Notes: generated by a model not told the origin, from the sequence alone. A stretch of DNA of 23,543 nucleotides from HLUCCA09 sp039189975 (GCA_039189975.1 JBCCYI010000044.1:1-23543); one strand, 5' to 3'. Positions 13,794 through 22,369 are shown, numbered from the stretch's first letter. Translations and numbers: made by a program.

Positions 13794-16040
13794 ATGGCGG
13801 ATGGAAGCGGACGACGGTCCTACCTCACAACCAGTCACTGGGGCGCGTTCGAAGTCGAGGTCGAGGGCGACCGCATTGTGTACACGCGACCCTTCGCCAA
13901 GGATCCGGACCCCTCGCCCATCGCCGAGGCCATCCCGGCTGCCGTCCATCACAAAACCCGGGTCGCCCGACCCTCCGTCCGTCGTGGTTGGCTCGAGCAC
14001 CGCGAGCGCAGCGGGCGCGGCTCAGACGCGTTTGTCGAGCTACCATGGGACGAAGCGCTGGATATCGCCGCCCAAGAGATCGACCGCATTCGCAAGACAC
14101 ACGGCAACGAGGCGATCTTCGGCGGCTCCTACGGCTGGGCCTCAGCCGGGCGCTTCCACCATGCGCAAAGCCAGGTGCACCGGTTTCTGAACACGATCGG
14201 CGGCTACGTGAGCGCCTTTGGCAGCTACTCCACCGGATGCGCGCAAGCGATCATGCCCCACGTCTTCGGCCACGCCTTCAAGGTTCTGCAATACGACAAC
14301 CAGGACGATTGGAAGACGATCCACGACCACACAGACACGCTGGTGATGTTCGGTGGGATCAATCGCAAGAACGCCCAGGTGAGCATGGGCGGCATCACTG
14401 AGCACGACACGGGCACCTGGCTCGATCGTTGCGTCGCCAAGGGGACGTATTGCGTCAACATCGGGCCACAGCGTTCCGACGCGCCCGAAGGCTGCGCGTG
14501 GCTTCCCGTCCGTCCCGGAGCAGACACCGCGCTGATGCTCGCGCTGGCTTACGTGCTGGACACCGAAGGGCTGGCGGACGCCCGCTTTCTGGAGCGCTAT
14601 ACAACCGGGTTCGCGCGCTTCCGCGCCTACCTGCACGGCGACACAGATGGCACCGCCAAGACGCCGGACTGGGCCAGCCCCCTCTGCGGCGTACCGGCAA
14701 ACGAGATCCGGGATCTCGGGCGGCGCATGGCCACCACGCGTACGTTCGTCACGGTCGCCTGGTCGCTCCAGCGGGCCGAGCACGGAGAGCAGCCCTTCTG
14801 GATGTCCGCTGTGCTGGCCGCAATGCTGGGGCAGATCGGCCTGCCCGGCGGTGGCGTCGGCTACGGGTATGGCGCCATCGGTGGGGTCGGGCGGGCGCTC
14901 GCACCGCTGCGCGGCATGACCTTTGCCCAGGGGCAGAACCCGATTTCGACCTTCATTCCCGTCGCGCGGATGGCGGACATGCTGCGCAACCCCGGCCAGA
15001 GTTACGCTTTCAACGGGCAGGAGCGGCGCTATCCTGATATCCGCCTTGTCTACTGGGCGGGTGGCAACCCCTACCACCATCATCAGGACCTCAACGCCCT
15101 GCATGAGGCCTGGCAACGTCCCGAGACGATCATCGTCAACGAGCCGTGGTGGACGGCGACGGCAAAGCGGGCGGACATCGTGTTCCCGGTCACCACCCCC
15201 TACGAGCGCGACGACATCGGACGGTCCAATCTCGACGATTTCCTCTTTTATATGCCCCAACTTGTACCGCCCGTGGGCGGCGCGCGCGACGATTTCGATG
15301 TGTTCTCGGGGCTGGCCGCACGGTTGGGCGCCGGGGAGGCATTCACCGAGGCACGGACGTCCACCGAGTGGATCGACCATCTCTACACCGCGTTCCGCAC
15401 CCAGGCCGCTGCGGAGGGCGTCGAGCTGCCGGAGCTTGACACACTTCAGGAGCAGGGCTGGATCCGCCTGCCCATCCTTCAGAGTGGTCCGCGTGAGACC
15501 TTTCTGACGCGGTTTCGGGCGGATCCCGAGGCCCATCCGTTGCCGACGCCCTCCGGCAGGATCGAGATCTTTTCCGAGACGATCGAAGGGTTTGGCTATG
15601 CCGATTGCCCAGGCCACCCTGTTTGGTTGCCGCCTACGGAGTGGCTCGGCTCCGCGACACCGGCCACGCCGTTACATCTGGTGTCGCCGCAGCCGGGCGA
15701 TAAGCTGCACAGCCAGCTTGAAGCCGCGCTGGCGGACACGCCGGGCGCCCGGCCCGTCCCCATCGTCCTGCATCCCGAGGATGCAGAAACGCGTGGAATC
15801 GCTGCGGGGGATTTTGTCCGTGTCTTCAACGCGCGAGGGGAGACCCGAGCCCGCGCTCAGCTCTCAGACGGGATCCTGCGGGGCGTCGTGGCCCTGCCGA
15901 CCGGCGCCTGGTACGGCGATCCTGGCCAGAACATCGACCCTCATGGCAATCCGAACGTCCTGACCCGGGATCAAGGCACGTCGCGGCTCGGCCAGGGTTG
16001 CAGCGCACACACCGCGCTTGTCGAGGTGGCGCCGCTCTGA
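13794..16040 (+). CDS. Molybdopterin-dependent oxidoreductase, DMSO/biotin-sulfoxide reductase (BisC/TorZ) type
   Basis: Large Mo-bis-MGD enzyme of 748 residues, full length for the BisC/TorA branch. The N-terminal THWG-like segment TSHWGAFEVEVEGDRI is followed by SYGWASAGRFHHAQSQVH, which lines the active site in DMSO/TMAO reductases. GSYSTGCAQ holds the expected Ser molybdenum ligand (S146). Cofactor-binding stretches (for example YWAGGNPYHHHQDLN, then ADIVFPVTTPYERDD) and the C-terminal MGD-binding domain (NARGETRARAQLSDGI, GAWYGD) are all present. There is no twin-arginine signal and no N-terminal [4Fe-4S] cysteines, so it should act in the cytoplasm on an S- or N-oxide. GGGAG lies 7 bases before the ATG. 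No electron-donor subunit or molybdenum chaperone lies nearby. The amidase gene converges from the other side. Confidence 0.93.
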   Translation: MADGSGRRSYLTTSHWGAFEVEVEGDRIVYTRPFAKDPDPSPIAEAIPAAVHHKTRVARPSVRRGWLEHRERSGRGSDAFVELPWDEALDIAAQEIDRIRKTHGNEAIFGGSYGWASAGRFHHAQSQVHRFLNTIGGYVSAFGSYSTGCAQAIMPHVFGHAFKVLQYDNQDDWKTIHDHTDTLVMFGGINRKNAQVSMGGITEHDTGTWLDRCVAKGTYCVNIGPQRSDAPEGCAWLPVRPGADTALMLALAYVLDTEGLADARFLERYTTGFARFRAYLHGDTDGTAKTPDWASPLCGVPANEIRDLGRRMATTRTFVTVAWSLQRAEHGEQPFWMSAVLAAMLGQIGLPGGGVGYGYGAIGGVGRALAPLRGMTFAQGQNPISTFIPVARMADMLRNPGQSYAFNGQERRYPDIRLVYWAGGNPYHHHQDLNALHEAWQRPETIIVNEPWWTATAKRADIVFPVTTPYERDDIGRSNLDDFLFYMPQLVPPVGGARDDFDVFSGLAARLGAGEAFTEARTSTEWIDHLYTAFRTQAAAEGVELPELDTLQEQGWIRLPILQSGPRETFLTRFRADPEAHPLPTPSGRIEIFSETIEGFGYADCPGHPVWLPPTEWLGSATPATPLHLVSPQPGDKLHSQLEAALADTPGARPVPIVLHPEDAETRGIAAGDFVRVFNARGETRARAQLSDGILRGVVALPTGAWYGDPGQNIDPHGNPNVLTRDQGTSRLGQGCSAHTALVEVAPL

Positions 16041-16270
16041 AGGCAGGCGGTCACATAGAAGAAATGCGCGATGCTCCAGAGCCAGGGGTAACGCCGTGCC
16101 GTGCCAGTGCCCCCTTTTGCGAGGATAGGCGCCGCGCGCGTTGAGGCCTCGCCCGCGACCGGCCGGATGCGCGCGCCACCGCTCCTGCAAGGCTCCCGCC
16201 CCACCCGCCGGCCGGGCGACAGAGTGGCGGCGCGCGGCGCGGCCCACCCATGATGGAGATCCTGGTCAGG

Positions 16271-17665
16271 TCAGGTCGGGTCGGCGACGTCCGGAGGCGG
16301 TCCTGCCTCTTCGAGCGTCGCGCCCGCGGCCAGCAGGATGTCCTCGCGGTATCGCCCTGCGACAAGCTGAACGCCGTTTGGGATGCCATCGGCGCTTTGC
16401 GTGGCCACGGCGAGCGCGGGCATGCCCAGTACCGGCAACCCGCGCTGCGTCAACTGCGCTTCGTAGACGCGCTCGAAATCCGCCTCAGAGCGTACGTCCA
16501 ACTGCTGGGAGAACGGCAACTCCCCCGAGACGGGACAAATCACAAGCGGATACTCCGCCAGAAAGAGATCCCAGGCGCGCATCAAACTCGCGCGTTCGCG
16601 CAACGCGGACATAAGCGTCGAGAGGTCCGGCGGGCCAACGTCCTCGGTCATTCTGGAGTAGACAAAGAGCGCGTCCTCGTCGCCCTCCTCCGCGAGCATC
16701 TTGCCCACCGCGAAGTCCGTCTCGGCCATCCACAGAATCGTGTTGATCCGGGCCGCGGGGCGGAGCGGGGGGAGCGCGCAGGCCTCCACGTCCCAGCCTG
16801 CCGCCTCCAGAACGCGGGCGGCGGCGGTCAGCGCGGCGCACACCTGCGGAGCCACGGTCATGCCATCAGGCGAGAGGCAGAGCGCGGCACGCTTCACGAA
16901 GGCCTCCCCTGCGAGCGGCGTCGCGACATGCCAGGGGTCCCGCTTGTCGGGCCGCGCCATAACACCCAGCGCAAGCCCGAGATCGGATATGCGCCGTGCA
17001 ATGGGGCCCGAGACGGCCATGACCTGCGCGCCAATGTAGCGATCACCCGCCGTCTGATTGAGAGCGGCCACACGGCCGAGGCTTGGGCGCAGCCCGTGTA
17101 CGCCACAGGCGTAGGCCGGGTAACGGATCGAGCCGGCGATATCCGTGCCATGGGCAATCGGGCAGATCCCGGCCGCAACCGCCGCCGCCGCGCCCCCCGA
17201 AGAGCCTCCGGGCGTTAGCCGACGATCCCTGGGGTTGAGTGTCTGGCCATGCAGGTTGTTCTTGGTGAACCAGCGCAGGGAAAAGGCCGGCGTGTTTGTC
17301 CGGCCGACGAACACGGCATCAGCTGCGCGCATATGCGCCACAAAAGGGCTGTCCTGGGCTGCAATCGCGTCACGCTGCAATGTCAGCCCGTTGGTCGTCG
17401 CCCAGCCGGCCTGGTCGACGTTGACCTTGATGGCAGCGGGCACCCCAGCGAGCGGTCCCACGTCCTCGCCCGCAGTGACGCGCCGGTCAATCGCGTCGGC
17501 CGTGCGCAGCGCTCCCTCAGCGTCCTCTTGCACGACCGCGTTGATCGCCGGGTTGACCTGTGCCGCGCGGGCAAGATGCGCCTCGGCGACGTCGCGCGCA
17601 GAAAAGGCGCGCTGGCGGACCCCCCCGGCGATCTCGGTTGCGGACAAGCGGTAGAGGTCAGTCAC
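16271..17665 (-). CDS. Amidase-signature family hydrolase
   Basis: Cytoplasmic amide hydrolase of 464 residues, normal for the family. The Ser-cisSer-Lys triad is complete: K80 in GVPAAIKVNVD, S155 in PGGSSGG and the nucleophile S179 in GTDIAGSIRYP. The 24-residue spacing between the two serines matches fatty-acid amide hydrolase and malonamidase. The rest follows the family (VGRTNTPAFS before the Ser-rich loop, GLRPSLGRV after). It is annotated as a general amidase because specificity is set by the variable C-terminal half. A GatA role is unlikely, as no gatB or gatC is next to it. Start is GTG at 17665 with only a weak ribosome site, so the exact start is less certain. The last codons lie in a short GGTCA-like tandem repeat (about 16264-16280). 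Confidence 0.92.
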   Translation of the reverse strand: MTDLYRLSATEIAGGVRQRAFSARDVAEAHLARAAQVNPAINAVVQEDAEGALRTADAIDRRVTAGEDVGPLAGVPAAIKVNVDQAGWATTNGLTLQRDAIAAQDSPFVAHMRAADAVFVGRTNTPAFSLRWFTKNNLHGQTLNPRDRRLTPGGSSGGAAAAVAAGICPIAHGTDIAGSIRYPAYACGVHGLRPSLGRVAALNQTAGDRYIGAQVMAVSGPIARRISDLGLALGVMARPDKRDPWHVATPLAGEAFVKRAALCLSPDGMTVAPQVCAALTAAARVLEAAGWDVEACALPPLRPAARINTILWMAETDFAVGKMLAEEGDEDALFVYSRMTEDVGPPDLSTLMSALRERASLMRAWDLFLAEYPLVICPVSGELPFSQQLDVRSEADFERVYEAQLTQRGLPVLGMPALAVATQSADGIPNGVQLVAGRYREDILLAAGATLEEAGPPPDVADPT

Positions 17666-17760
17666 GGGGCGTCACTTTCTGCTGGAATCTGTCGTGGTAA
17701 GAGGTGTCGGCAATCAGGGTGGGAATCAACTCCCTAAGGCGCGGTTTTCGGCCGATCCCA

Positions 17761-17784
17761 TGACGCAGGGGCGTCCTTGCGTCA
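17761..17784. promoter_or_regulatory. Dyad in the amidase / membrane-protein divergent region
   Basis: TGACGCA (17761-17767) and TGCGTCA (17778-17784) form a perfect 7-bp inverted repeat with a 10-base spacer. A third half-site, GCGTC (17771-17775), lies inside the spacer. It sits roughly midway in the 277-base gap between two divergently transcribed genes, where a shared regulator would bind. No cognate regulator gene is adjacent. Nothing else stands out in this gap apart from GGAGG before 17943. Confidence 0.35.
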
Positions 17785-17942
17785 AAGGCTGTGCGTTGAT
17801 CCGCGCACGGGCGCGCCGCGTGCGCGGCAATGCCCTCTGTATCTCCGCGTGCCCAGCGCGCGTCCCGGTTCTGCCGCATTTTCGAACGCCAATCGCGCTA
17901 TCCGCCCTGCATTGTTGACAGTGTTTCACCCGGAGGAACCCC

Positions 17943-19577
17943 ATGTCTGATCTCGGCGCCGATCGTGCAGGCTCCCTGGGCCGGGGGCAGCTTGCGACAC
18001 CGGGCTTGGTGCATTCCTCCGCCGCAATGCTGCTGGTGGTAGCGCTCGTGGCGACGGCCGTGCGCTTTACAATCGTGGGTTTGGGCCTTGAAACACTAGA
18101 TCGCCAAGCCTACCCCGACGATACGTACTATGTGCTGACGATCGCACGGAACATGGCGTTGGGTATTGGGCCCTCCGTCGACGGCACCACCCTGACAACC
18201 GGGTTTCAGCCGCTCATCGCCCTGTTCTTGACGCCCGTATTCTGGCTGACGGACGACCCGCACACGGCAGCCTATGCCGCCGGCGCGCTCAGTGCGGTCT
18301 TTGGCGTCACGGCCGTGGCGCTCGCCGCCCGCCTGACCTTGGCGCTGACGGGGTCTGCGCTGGCCGGGCTTGGCGTGGGATTAGTGGCCGCGACCGGACC
18401 GGTCTTTGTCCTGACCCATCTCAACGGTTTGGAAACCTCGCTTGCGGCAACGGCTTTTCTGGCGACGGTGACGCTGACGGCGGAGACGGCGCGGGGTGCA
18501 TCCAGAAAACGCTACATGGCCATCGGCGCCCTCGCCGGGCTGGCGATCCTGGCGCGTATCGACAGCGTCGTTCTGTTGGTGCCGCTGGCGGCCTGGGGCG
18601 TGATCGCACATGGCTGGCGGGCGATTGGCTCCGTCACGGGCGCGATGGCGCTGGTCGTGGCGCCCTGGGTGGCGGTGTGCCTGGTTGTCAGCGGGACACT
18701 GATTCCGGAGAGTGGTGGTGCAGTCCAAACTCTTGCGGCGGCCTATGAGATCGCTCCCTGGACCATGGTGGCCGGCGGGGCGCTGGTGCTGTCCGGTCTG
18801 GTGCCGGGGCAATTGCTGGCGTTGGGCAAAGGCGGCGGGACGGAGACTTTCATCGCGGCGTATATGGTCTGGGCCATTCTGCTCGCAACGCTCGTCCGTT
18901 CCGCCTGGCGACGCCAGTACTCGCTGGCCACGGCGCTCTCCCTCTCGGCGATCCTGCTGTTTCTGGCCTACACGACGAAGCTTGGGGCATTCTGGTTCTT
19001 CGAGCGGTACTTTGCCCCGATCTTCGTGCTGGCGCTGATCCTCGGCGCGGTCCTCTTTTGCGAGATGTCTCGCAACGGGCGCGGCCTCGCCTTGGGCCGT
19101 TGGCGGGTCGGAGCAGGGTCGATCGGGGGTCTTCTCGCGGTTTTCTTTTCCGGCACGGGGCTTGTGTTCACCACGGCCTATGCGATCAGCCCGCATTCCA
19201 TCGAGCGGGCGTACTCCCCCCCTATGGCCTACAGCGCGGCCGCGCACAGCTTCTTCCCGGACCTTCCCGCGGGCGCAAGGCTTGGCGCGTTCCAAAGCGG
19301 GGCGCTGGCGTATTTTGCGCCAGACGGGCTTGAGGTCGTCAATCTTGATGGGGTGGTGAACGGTGCAGCCGCCGAGGCGTTCCGCACCCGCACGATGTGC
19401 GCCTATCTCGCTACGGAAGGGATCACGCACTTTCTGGACTGGGAGGGCAACCATGGCTTTCTGATGGACGCGCGCGGCGAAGGCTCTGAGATCCGCCTGA
19501 CCCTCATGCGTCGCGACGTCGTCGTGCCTGGGCAAAACCCCCTTTTCCTGTGGGAGGTTGCGCTCGACTGCGCATAG
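17943..19577 (+). CDS. Multi-pass membrane protein, probable GT-C-fold glycosyltransferase
   Basis: Inner-membrane protein of 544 residues with roughly ten hydrophobic helices, the first at about residues 26-48. The first external loop has the acidic pair D59-D60 in YPDDTYYVLTIARNMALG, followed by GPSVDGTTLTTGFQPL. This arrangement is seen in polyprenyl-phosphate-dependent (GT-C) sugar transferases related to ArnT/PMT. NGLETSLAA in a later loop also recurs in such proteins. The last 130 residues or so are a soluble, probably periplasmic, domain. The likely role is transfer of a sugar from a lipid carrier to a surface polymer or protein, but the acceptor is unknown and no other cell-envelope genes surround it. 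A strong GGAGG precedes the ATG. It converges with the histidine-kinase gene, leaving only 19 bases between stops. Confidence 0.75.
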   Translation: MSDLGADRAGSLGRGQLATPGLVHSSAAMLLVVALVATAVRFTIVGLGLETLDRQAYPDDTYYVLTIARNMALGIGPSVDGTTLTTGFQPLIALFLTPVFWLTDDPHTAAYAAGALSAVFGVTAVALAARLTLALTGSALAGLGVGLVAATGPVFVLTHLNGLETSLAATAFLATVTLTAETARGASRKRYMAIGALAGLAILARIDSVVLLVPLAAWGVIAHGWRAIGSVTGAMALVVAPWVAVCLVVSGTLIPESGGAVQTLAAAYEIAPWTMVAGGALVLSGLVPGQLLALGKGGGTETFIAAYMVWAILLATLVRSAWRRQYSLATALSLSAILLFLAYTTKLGAFWFFERYFAPIFVLALILGAVLFCEMSRNGRGLALGRWRVGAGSIGGLLAVFFSGTGLVFTTAYAISPHSIERAYSPPMAYSAAAHSFFPDLPAGARLGAFQSGALAYFAPDGLEVVNLDGVVNGAAAEAFRTRTMCAYLATEGITHFLDWEGNHGFLMDARGEGSEIRLTLMRRDVVVPGQNPLFLWEVALDCA

Positions 19578-19596
19578 ACCCGGGGGGGACGCGCCG

Positions 19597-21159
19597 CTAG
19601 CGACCAGAGGACGTCTTGCCCTCTGGAGGCGCAGGAAGGGCGCCGAAGTCCAGCAGGATGCGCTGAAGGTCGTCGATCCGCACGGGCTTTGAGAGGTGCG
19701 CATCCATGCCGGCTGCCAAACACTCGTCGATATGCTCGACAAGGGTATGAGCCGTGACCGCTACAATCGGGGTTCGTTCCAGCGACAGCTCGGCTTCGAG
19801 GGCACGTAGTCTGCGCGTCGTCTCCAACCCATCGGTCGGTTGCATCAGCACATCCATCAGAACCAGCGCGAAGTCCTGTGGCTGCTCCTCAAATTTACCA
19901 ATCGCGGCTTCCCCGGTTTCCACAAAGCAGTGCCCGACCCCAAAGTTCTCCAGCAATTGCCCTAGGATAAAGGCGTTGGTGCGATTGTCCTCAACACAAA
20001 GCACCTTGGGTACGACGGGCGCCGGCTCTGCGTGGGGCGCCTTGCGCACTTCGACGGGAAAAACCACCCGCGCGGTGGTCCCCTGCCCTTCCGCGCTCTC
20101 CAAGGAGACCTGGCCCTGCATGGCTTGTGTGATCTGCTGGACAATGGACAACCCCAGCCCCATGCCAGCGCCCGTGTCGCCATAGCTCTCTCCGCCGCGG
20201 AAGAAGGGCTCCAGCGCACGGTCTCTGACTTCGGCCGGCATGCCTTTGCCAGTGTCCCGCACGACAAGCTCGAGCGTGTCACTGGGGCCGTCGGTAAAAC
20301 GCAACGCCACGGTCACGTGGCTTTCGCCGGCGTGGCGCAACGCATTGCCGATCAGGTTCGACAGAATCTGCCGAAAACGCGAGGCATCAAGCTTTACCTG
20401 CACGCCCGGCGGCAATTGCGGCTCCAGCGACATCGTGATGCCCAGCCGATGCGCGGAGGGCTCAAAGACAGCGAGCGTGCGGCGAACCAAGGGGATAGGG
20501 TCGAGCCATGCGGGTTCGAGCGCCATGGGCTGAGACCAGGAGCGAGAGATGTCGGTGACATCCTCGATCAGCGACAGGAGTGTCTCATTGGCATCGTTGA
20601 TGATGCCGATAAGCGGTTCAAGCTCGGGCGAGAGCCGCCGCAACTGAAGCAGCTGAACCGCCCCGAGCGAAGCGTTGAGCGGCGTGCGCAGCTCATGCCC
20701 GACCTGGCTGAGAAAGCGGGTTCGCGCCTGATTGGCGGCTTCCGCTTCCTCCTTGGCGGCGCGCAGGCTCTCTGCCATCCGCCGTTCCTCGGAGATGTCA
20801 AAGATCGCGCCACGCATCCAGAGCGCATCGTCGGTCGGCTCTGCAACCGTCACGATGTCCCGGATCCAGATGTAATGACCGTCTGCGTGGCGCATCCGGT
20901 ATTCCATCGAATGGTCCATGCCCGCCTGAGTCTGCTGAAAGCAGAAGTCAAAGGCGATGGGCTGATCGTCGGGATGGATCAGGCTGGCCCAGAACCCTTG
21001 CCGGTACCAGTCGCTGACCGGATAGCCAAAGAGCACTTCGGCGAACGGCGACACGTAGGTGAACTCCACCGGCGGCAGGCGTGCTTCCCACATGATGACC
21101 TGTGCGCTGCCCAGCACGCGCGAAATAATGTCCTGCTCTTGCTCGAAGGATGTGTCCAT
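19597..21159 (-). CDS. Soluble PAS hybrid histidine kinase with receiver domain
   Basis: Hybrid two-component sensor of 520 residues. Domain order: PAS (about 10-125, with IHPDD and GAIFDISEERR typical of PAS-3/PAC), short coiled coil (125-148), HisKA with phospho-acceptor H155 in GHELRTPLN, HATPase_c (N-box NLIGNALRH, DTGKGMP, FRGGESYGDTGAGMGLGLSI), and a receiver domain (about 385-505) with E390-D391, phospho-acceptor D436 in LMDVLMQPTDG, TAH at 469-471 and K491 in LSKPV. All catalytic residues are present. No membrane helix is seen, so it should sense an intracellular cue. ATG at 21159 is preferred because the PAS begins soon after; an earlier in-frame codon at 21234 would add 25 Arg/Pro-rich residues. 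No response regulator or histidine phosphotransfer gene is nearby. Confidence 0.93.
   Translation of the reverse strand: MDTSFEQEQDIISRVLGSAQVIMWEARLPPVEFTYVSPFAEVLFGYPVSDWYRQGFWASLIHPDDQPIAFDFCFQQTQAGMDHSMEYRMRHADGHYIWIRDIVTVAEPTDDALWMRGAIFDISEERRMAESLRAAKEEAEAANQARTRFLSQVGHELRTPLNASLGAVQLLQLRRLSPELEPLIGIINDANETLLSLIEDVTDISRSWSQPMALEPAWLDPIPLVRRTLAVFEPSAHRLGITMSLEPQLPPGVQVKLDASRFRQILSNLIGNALRHAGESHVTVALRFTDGPSDTLELVVRDTGKGMPAEVRDRALEPFFRGGESYGDTGAGMGLGLSIVQQITQAMQGQVSLESAEGQGTTARVVFPVEVRKAPHAEPAPVVPKVLCVEDNRTNAFILGQLLENFGVGHCFVETGEAAIGKFEEQPQDFALVLMDVLMQPTDGLETTRRLRALEAELSLERTPIVAVTAHTLVEHIDECLAAGMDAHLSKPVRIDDLQRILLDFGALPAPPEGKTSSGR
19604..19626. terminator. Possible hairpin at the convergent gene ends
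   Basis: CCAGAGG and CCTCTGG form a 7-bp stem with a 9-base loop. It lies inside the last codons of the kinase gene and just past the stop of the membrane-protein gene. No T-run is present, and coding constraint could explain part of it. Confidence 0.2.
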
Positions 21160-21385
21160 GGTCTTCGGCCCGCTCTCGCCAGGGTGCAGGCGCAAAGGGA
21201 GCCGCCTCCGGCGTATCGTATCGCGCCTCGTCACGATTACCAGTCAGACATAGGCCGAGCCCGGCGTGTTTCCGTACCGAGCTCCCGGAAAGAGCGGCGC
21301 GCGCGTGCCTTTGCTCGCATCGCGCGGACAGCCCTGGCGTCTTCCCGTCGCGCCACGAAGCCTGTCGCTGAGCCCGCCGGGCGCT

Positions 21386-21404
21386 GTTTCAGAAGGTCTG
21401 AAAC
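21386..21404 (-). terminator. Hairpin over the stop codon of the RAM-domain gene
   Basis: GTTTCAGA and TCTGAAAC form a perfect 8-bp stem with a 3-base loop covering the last codons and the TGA of the small Lrp-like gene. No T-run follows on the minus strand. It may act as a 3' end or mRNA-stability structure, although the symmetry also encodes the final residues. Confidence 0.35.
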
Positions 21405-21628
21405 GTGAGGGTGGTGAGCGAACGCTCGATCTCGGGCACGTCGAGCAGGCGCTCGTTGATGTAGCGCCCCACATCTTCGCCGTCGGGGATGTAGATCTTG
21501 AGCAGAAGGTCATAGTCCCCGGACGTGGAATAAAGCTCCGAGTGGATCTCCTTCAGCACGATGGCGTCGGCGACCCGATACGTCGCGCCCGGCTTGCACC
21601 GCAGTTGCACAAAGACACATACAGACAT
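21389..21628 (-). CDS. Stand-alone Lrp/AsnC ligand-binding (RAM/ACT-like) domain protein
   Basis: A 79-residue protein that is only the effector-binding half of an Lrp/AsnC regulator; there is no helix-turn-helix. It begins MSVCVFVQLRCKPG and continues with IHSELYSTSGDYDLLLKIYIPD, where the SGDYDLLLK strand-turn is the typical RAM signature. It ends with a DVPEIERSLTTLTFQTF strand. Such proteins assemble as dimers or larger rings and bind amino acids. They may act by mixing with full-length Lrp proteins or as small-molecule sensors, but the role is unknown. AGGGGG precedes the ATG. It is transcribed divergently from hisB with 147 bases between them, which hints at, but does not prove, a link with amino-acid metabolism. 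A hairpin covers its stop codon. Confidence 0.9.
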   Translation of the reverse strand: MSVCVFVQLRCKPGATYRVADAIVLKEIHSELYSTSGDYDLLLKIYIPDGEDVGRYINERLLDVPEIERSLTTLTFQTF

Positions 21629-21775
21629 CCGTCGCCCCCTCTCGATCCAGGCCAGACCGTAGGGCCAGCCCGCGCGCACCGCAAGCGCCACACTCCGACG
21701 GCCGGCGCACCGGACCCTCTTTCGCCAGGCTGGGCGGAGGTGTAGAGACGCGGCGCAGTCCAACCGGAGGCCCCC

Positions 21776-22363
21776 ATGCGCCAGGCCCGTATCGAACGCT
21801 CCACCGCCGAGACGCAGATTGCCGTTGAGATCAACCTCGACGGCACGGGCGCCTACGACAACCGCACGGGTGTCGGGTTCTTCGATCACATGCTGGACCA
21901 GCTCGCCCGCCACGCGCTGATCGACATGACCATCCGCGCGACGGGCGATCTGCACATCGACGACCATCATACGGTCGAGGACACCGGCATCGCGCTCGGC
22001 CAGGCCCTGGCCCAGGCGCTTGGGGACAAACGTGGGATTCGGCGCTACGGCTCGTGTCTGCTGCCGATGGATGACGCGCTGGTGCGCGCCGCGCTGGACC
22101 TTTCGGCCCGCCCTTTTCTGGTGTGGCATGTCCCGTTCGAGGCGCAGAAGATCGGGACCTTTGATACCGAGCTTGTGAGGGAGTTCTTTCAGGCACTCTC
22201 GACCCATGGGGGGATCACGCTGCATGTCGAGCGGCTGGCGGGGATCAACGCGCACCATGTCGCGGAGGCGACGTTCAAGGCCGTGGCGCGCGCCTTGCGC
22301 GATGCGGTCGAGACGGACCCGCGCAAGGCCGACGCCGTCCCCTCGACCAAGGGGAGCCTCTGA
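21776..22363 (+). CDS. hisB: Imidazoleglycerol-phosphate dehydratase
   Basis: Sixth step of histidine biosynthesis: dehydrates imidazoleglycerol phosphate to imidazoleacetol phosphate in the cytoplasm. It is a monofunctional enzyme of 195 residues, without the phosphatase domain found in E. coli HisB, as is normal for alphaproteobacteria. The manganese-binding signatures are intact: GFFDHMLDQ (H38), DDHHTVEDTGI (H64-H65, E68) and GINAHHVAEATFKA (H160-H161, E164). The start is fixed by CCGGAGG just upstream and by the conserved RQARIERSTAETQI N-terminus. The hisH gene begins 7 bases after the stop, so the two are an operon. Confidence 0.98.
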   Translation: MRQARIERSTAETQIAVEINLDGTGAYDNRTGVGFFDHMLDQLARHALIDMTIRATGDLHIDDHHTVEDTGIALGQALAQALGDKRGIRRYGSCLLPMDDALVRAALDLSARPFLVWHVPFEAQKIGTFDTELVREFFQALSTHGGITLHVERLAGINAHHVAEATFKAVARALRDAVETDPRKADAVPSTKGSL

Positions 22364-22369
22364 GCGCCG

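Noticed and set aside
16041..16270. Possible terminator between the convergent molybdoenzyme and amidase genes
   Set aside because: Only imperfect or widely spaced GC-rich complementarity was seen and there is no T-run; a GGTCA-like tandem repeat at the amidase end is short.
17658..17879. Small 73-codon minus-strand frame upstream of the amidase
   Set aside because: It overlaps the amidase start, has no good ribosome site and shows no recognisable features.
17915..17920. Perfect TTGACA upstream of the membrane-protein gene
   Set aside because: It lies only 23 bases before the start codon, so a -10 box at normal spacing would fall on the ribosome site or start codon.
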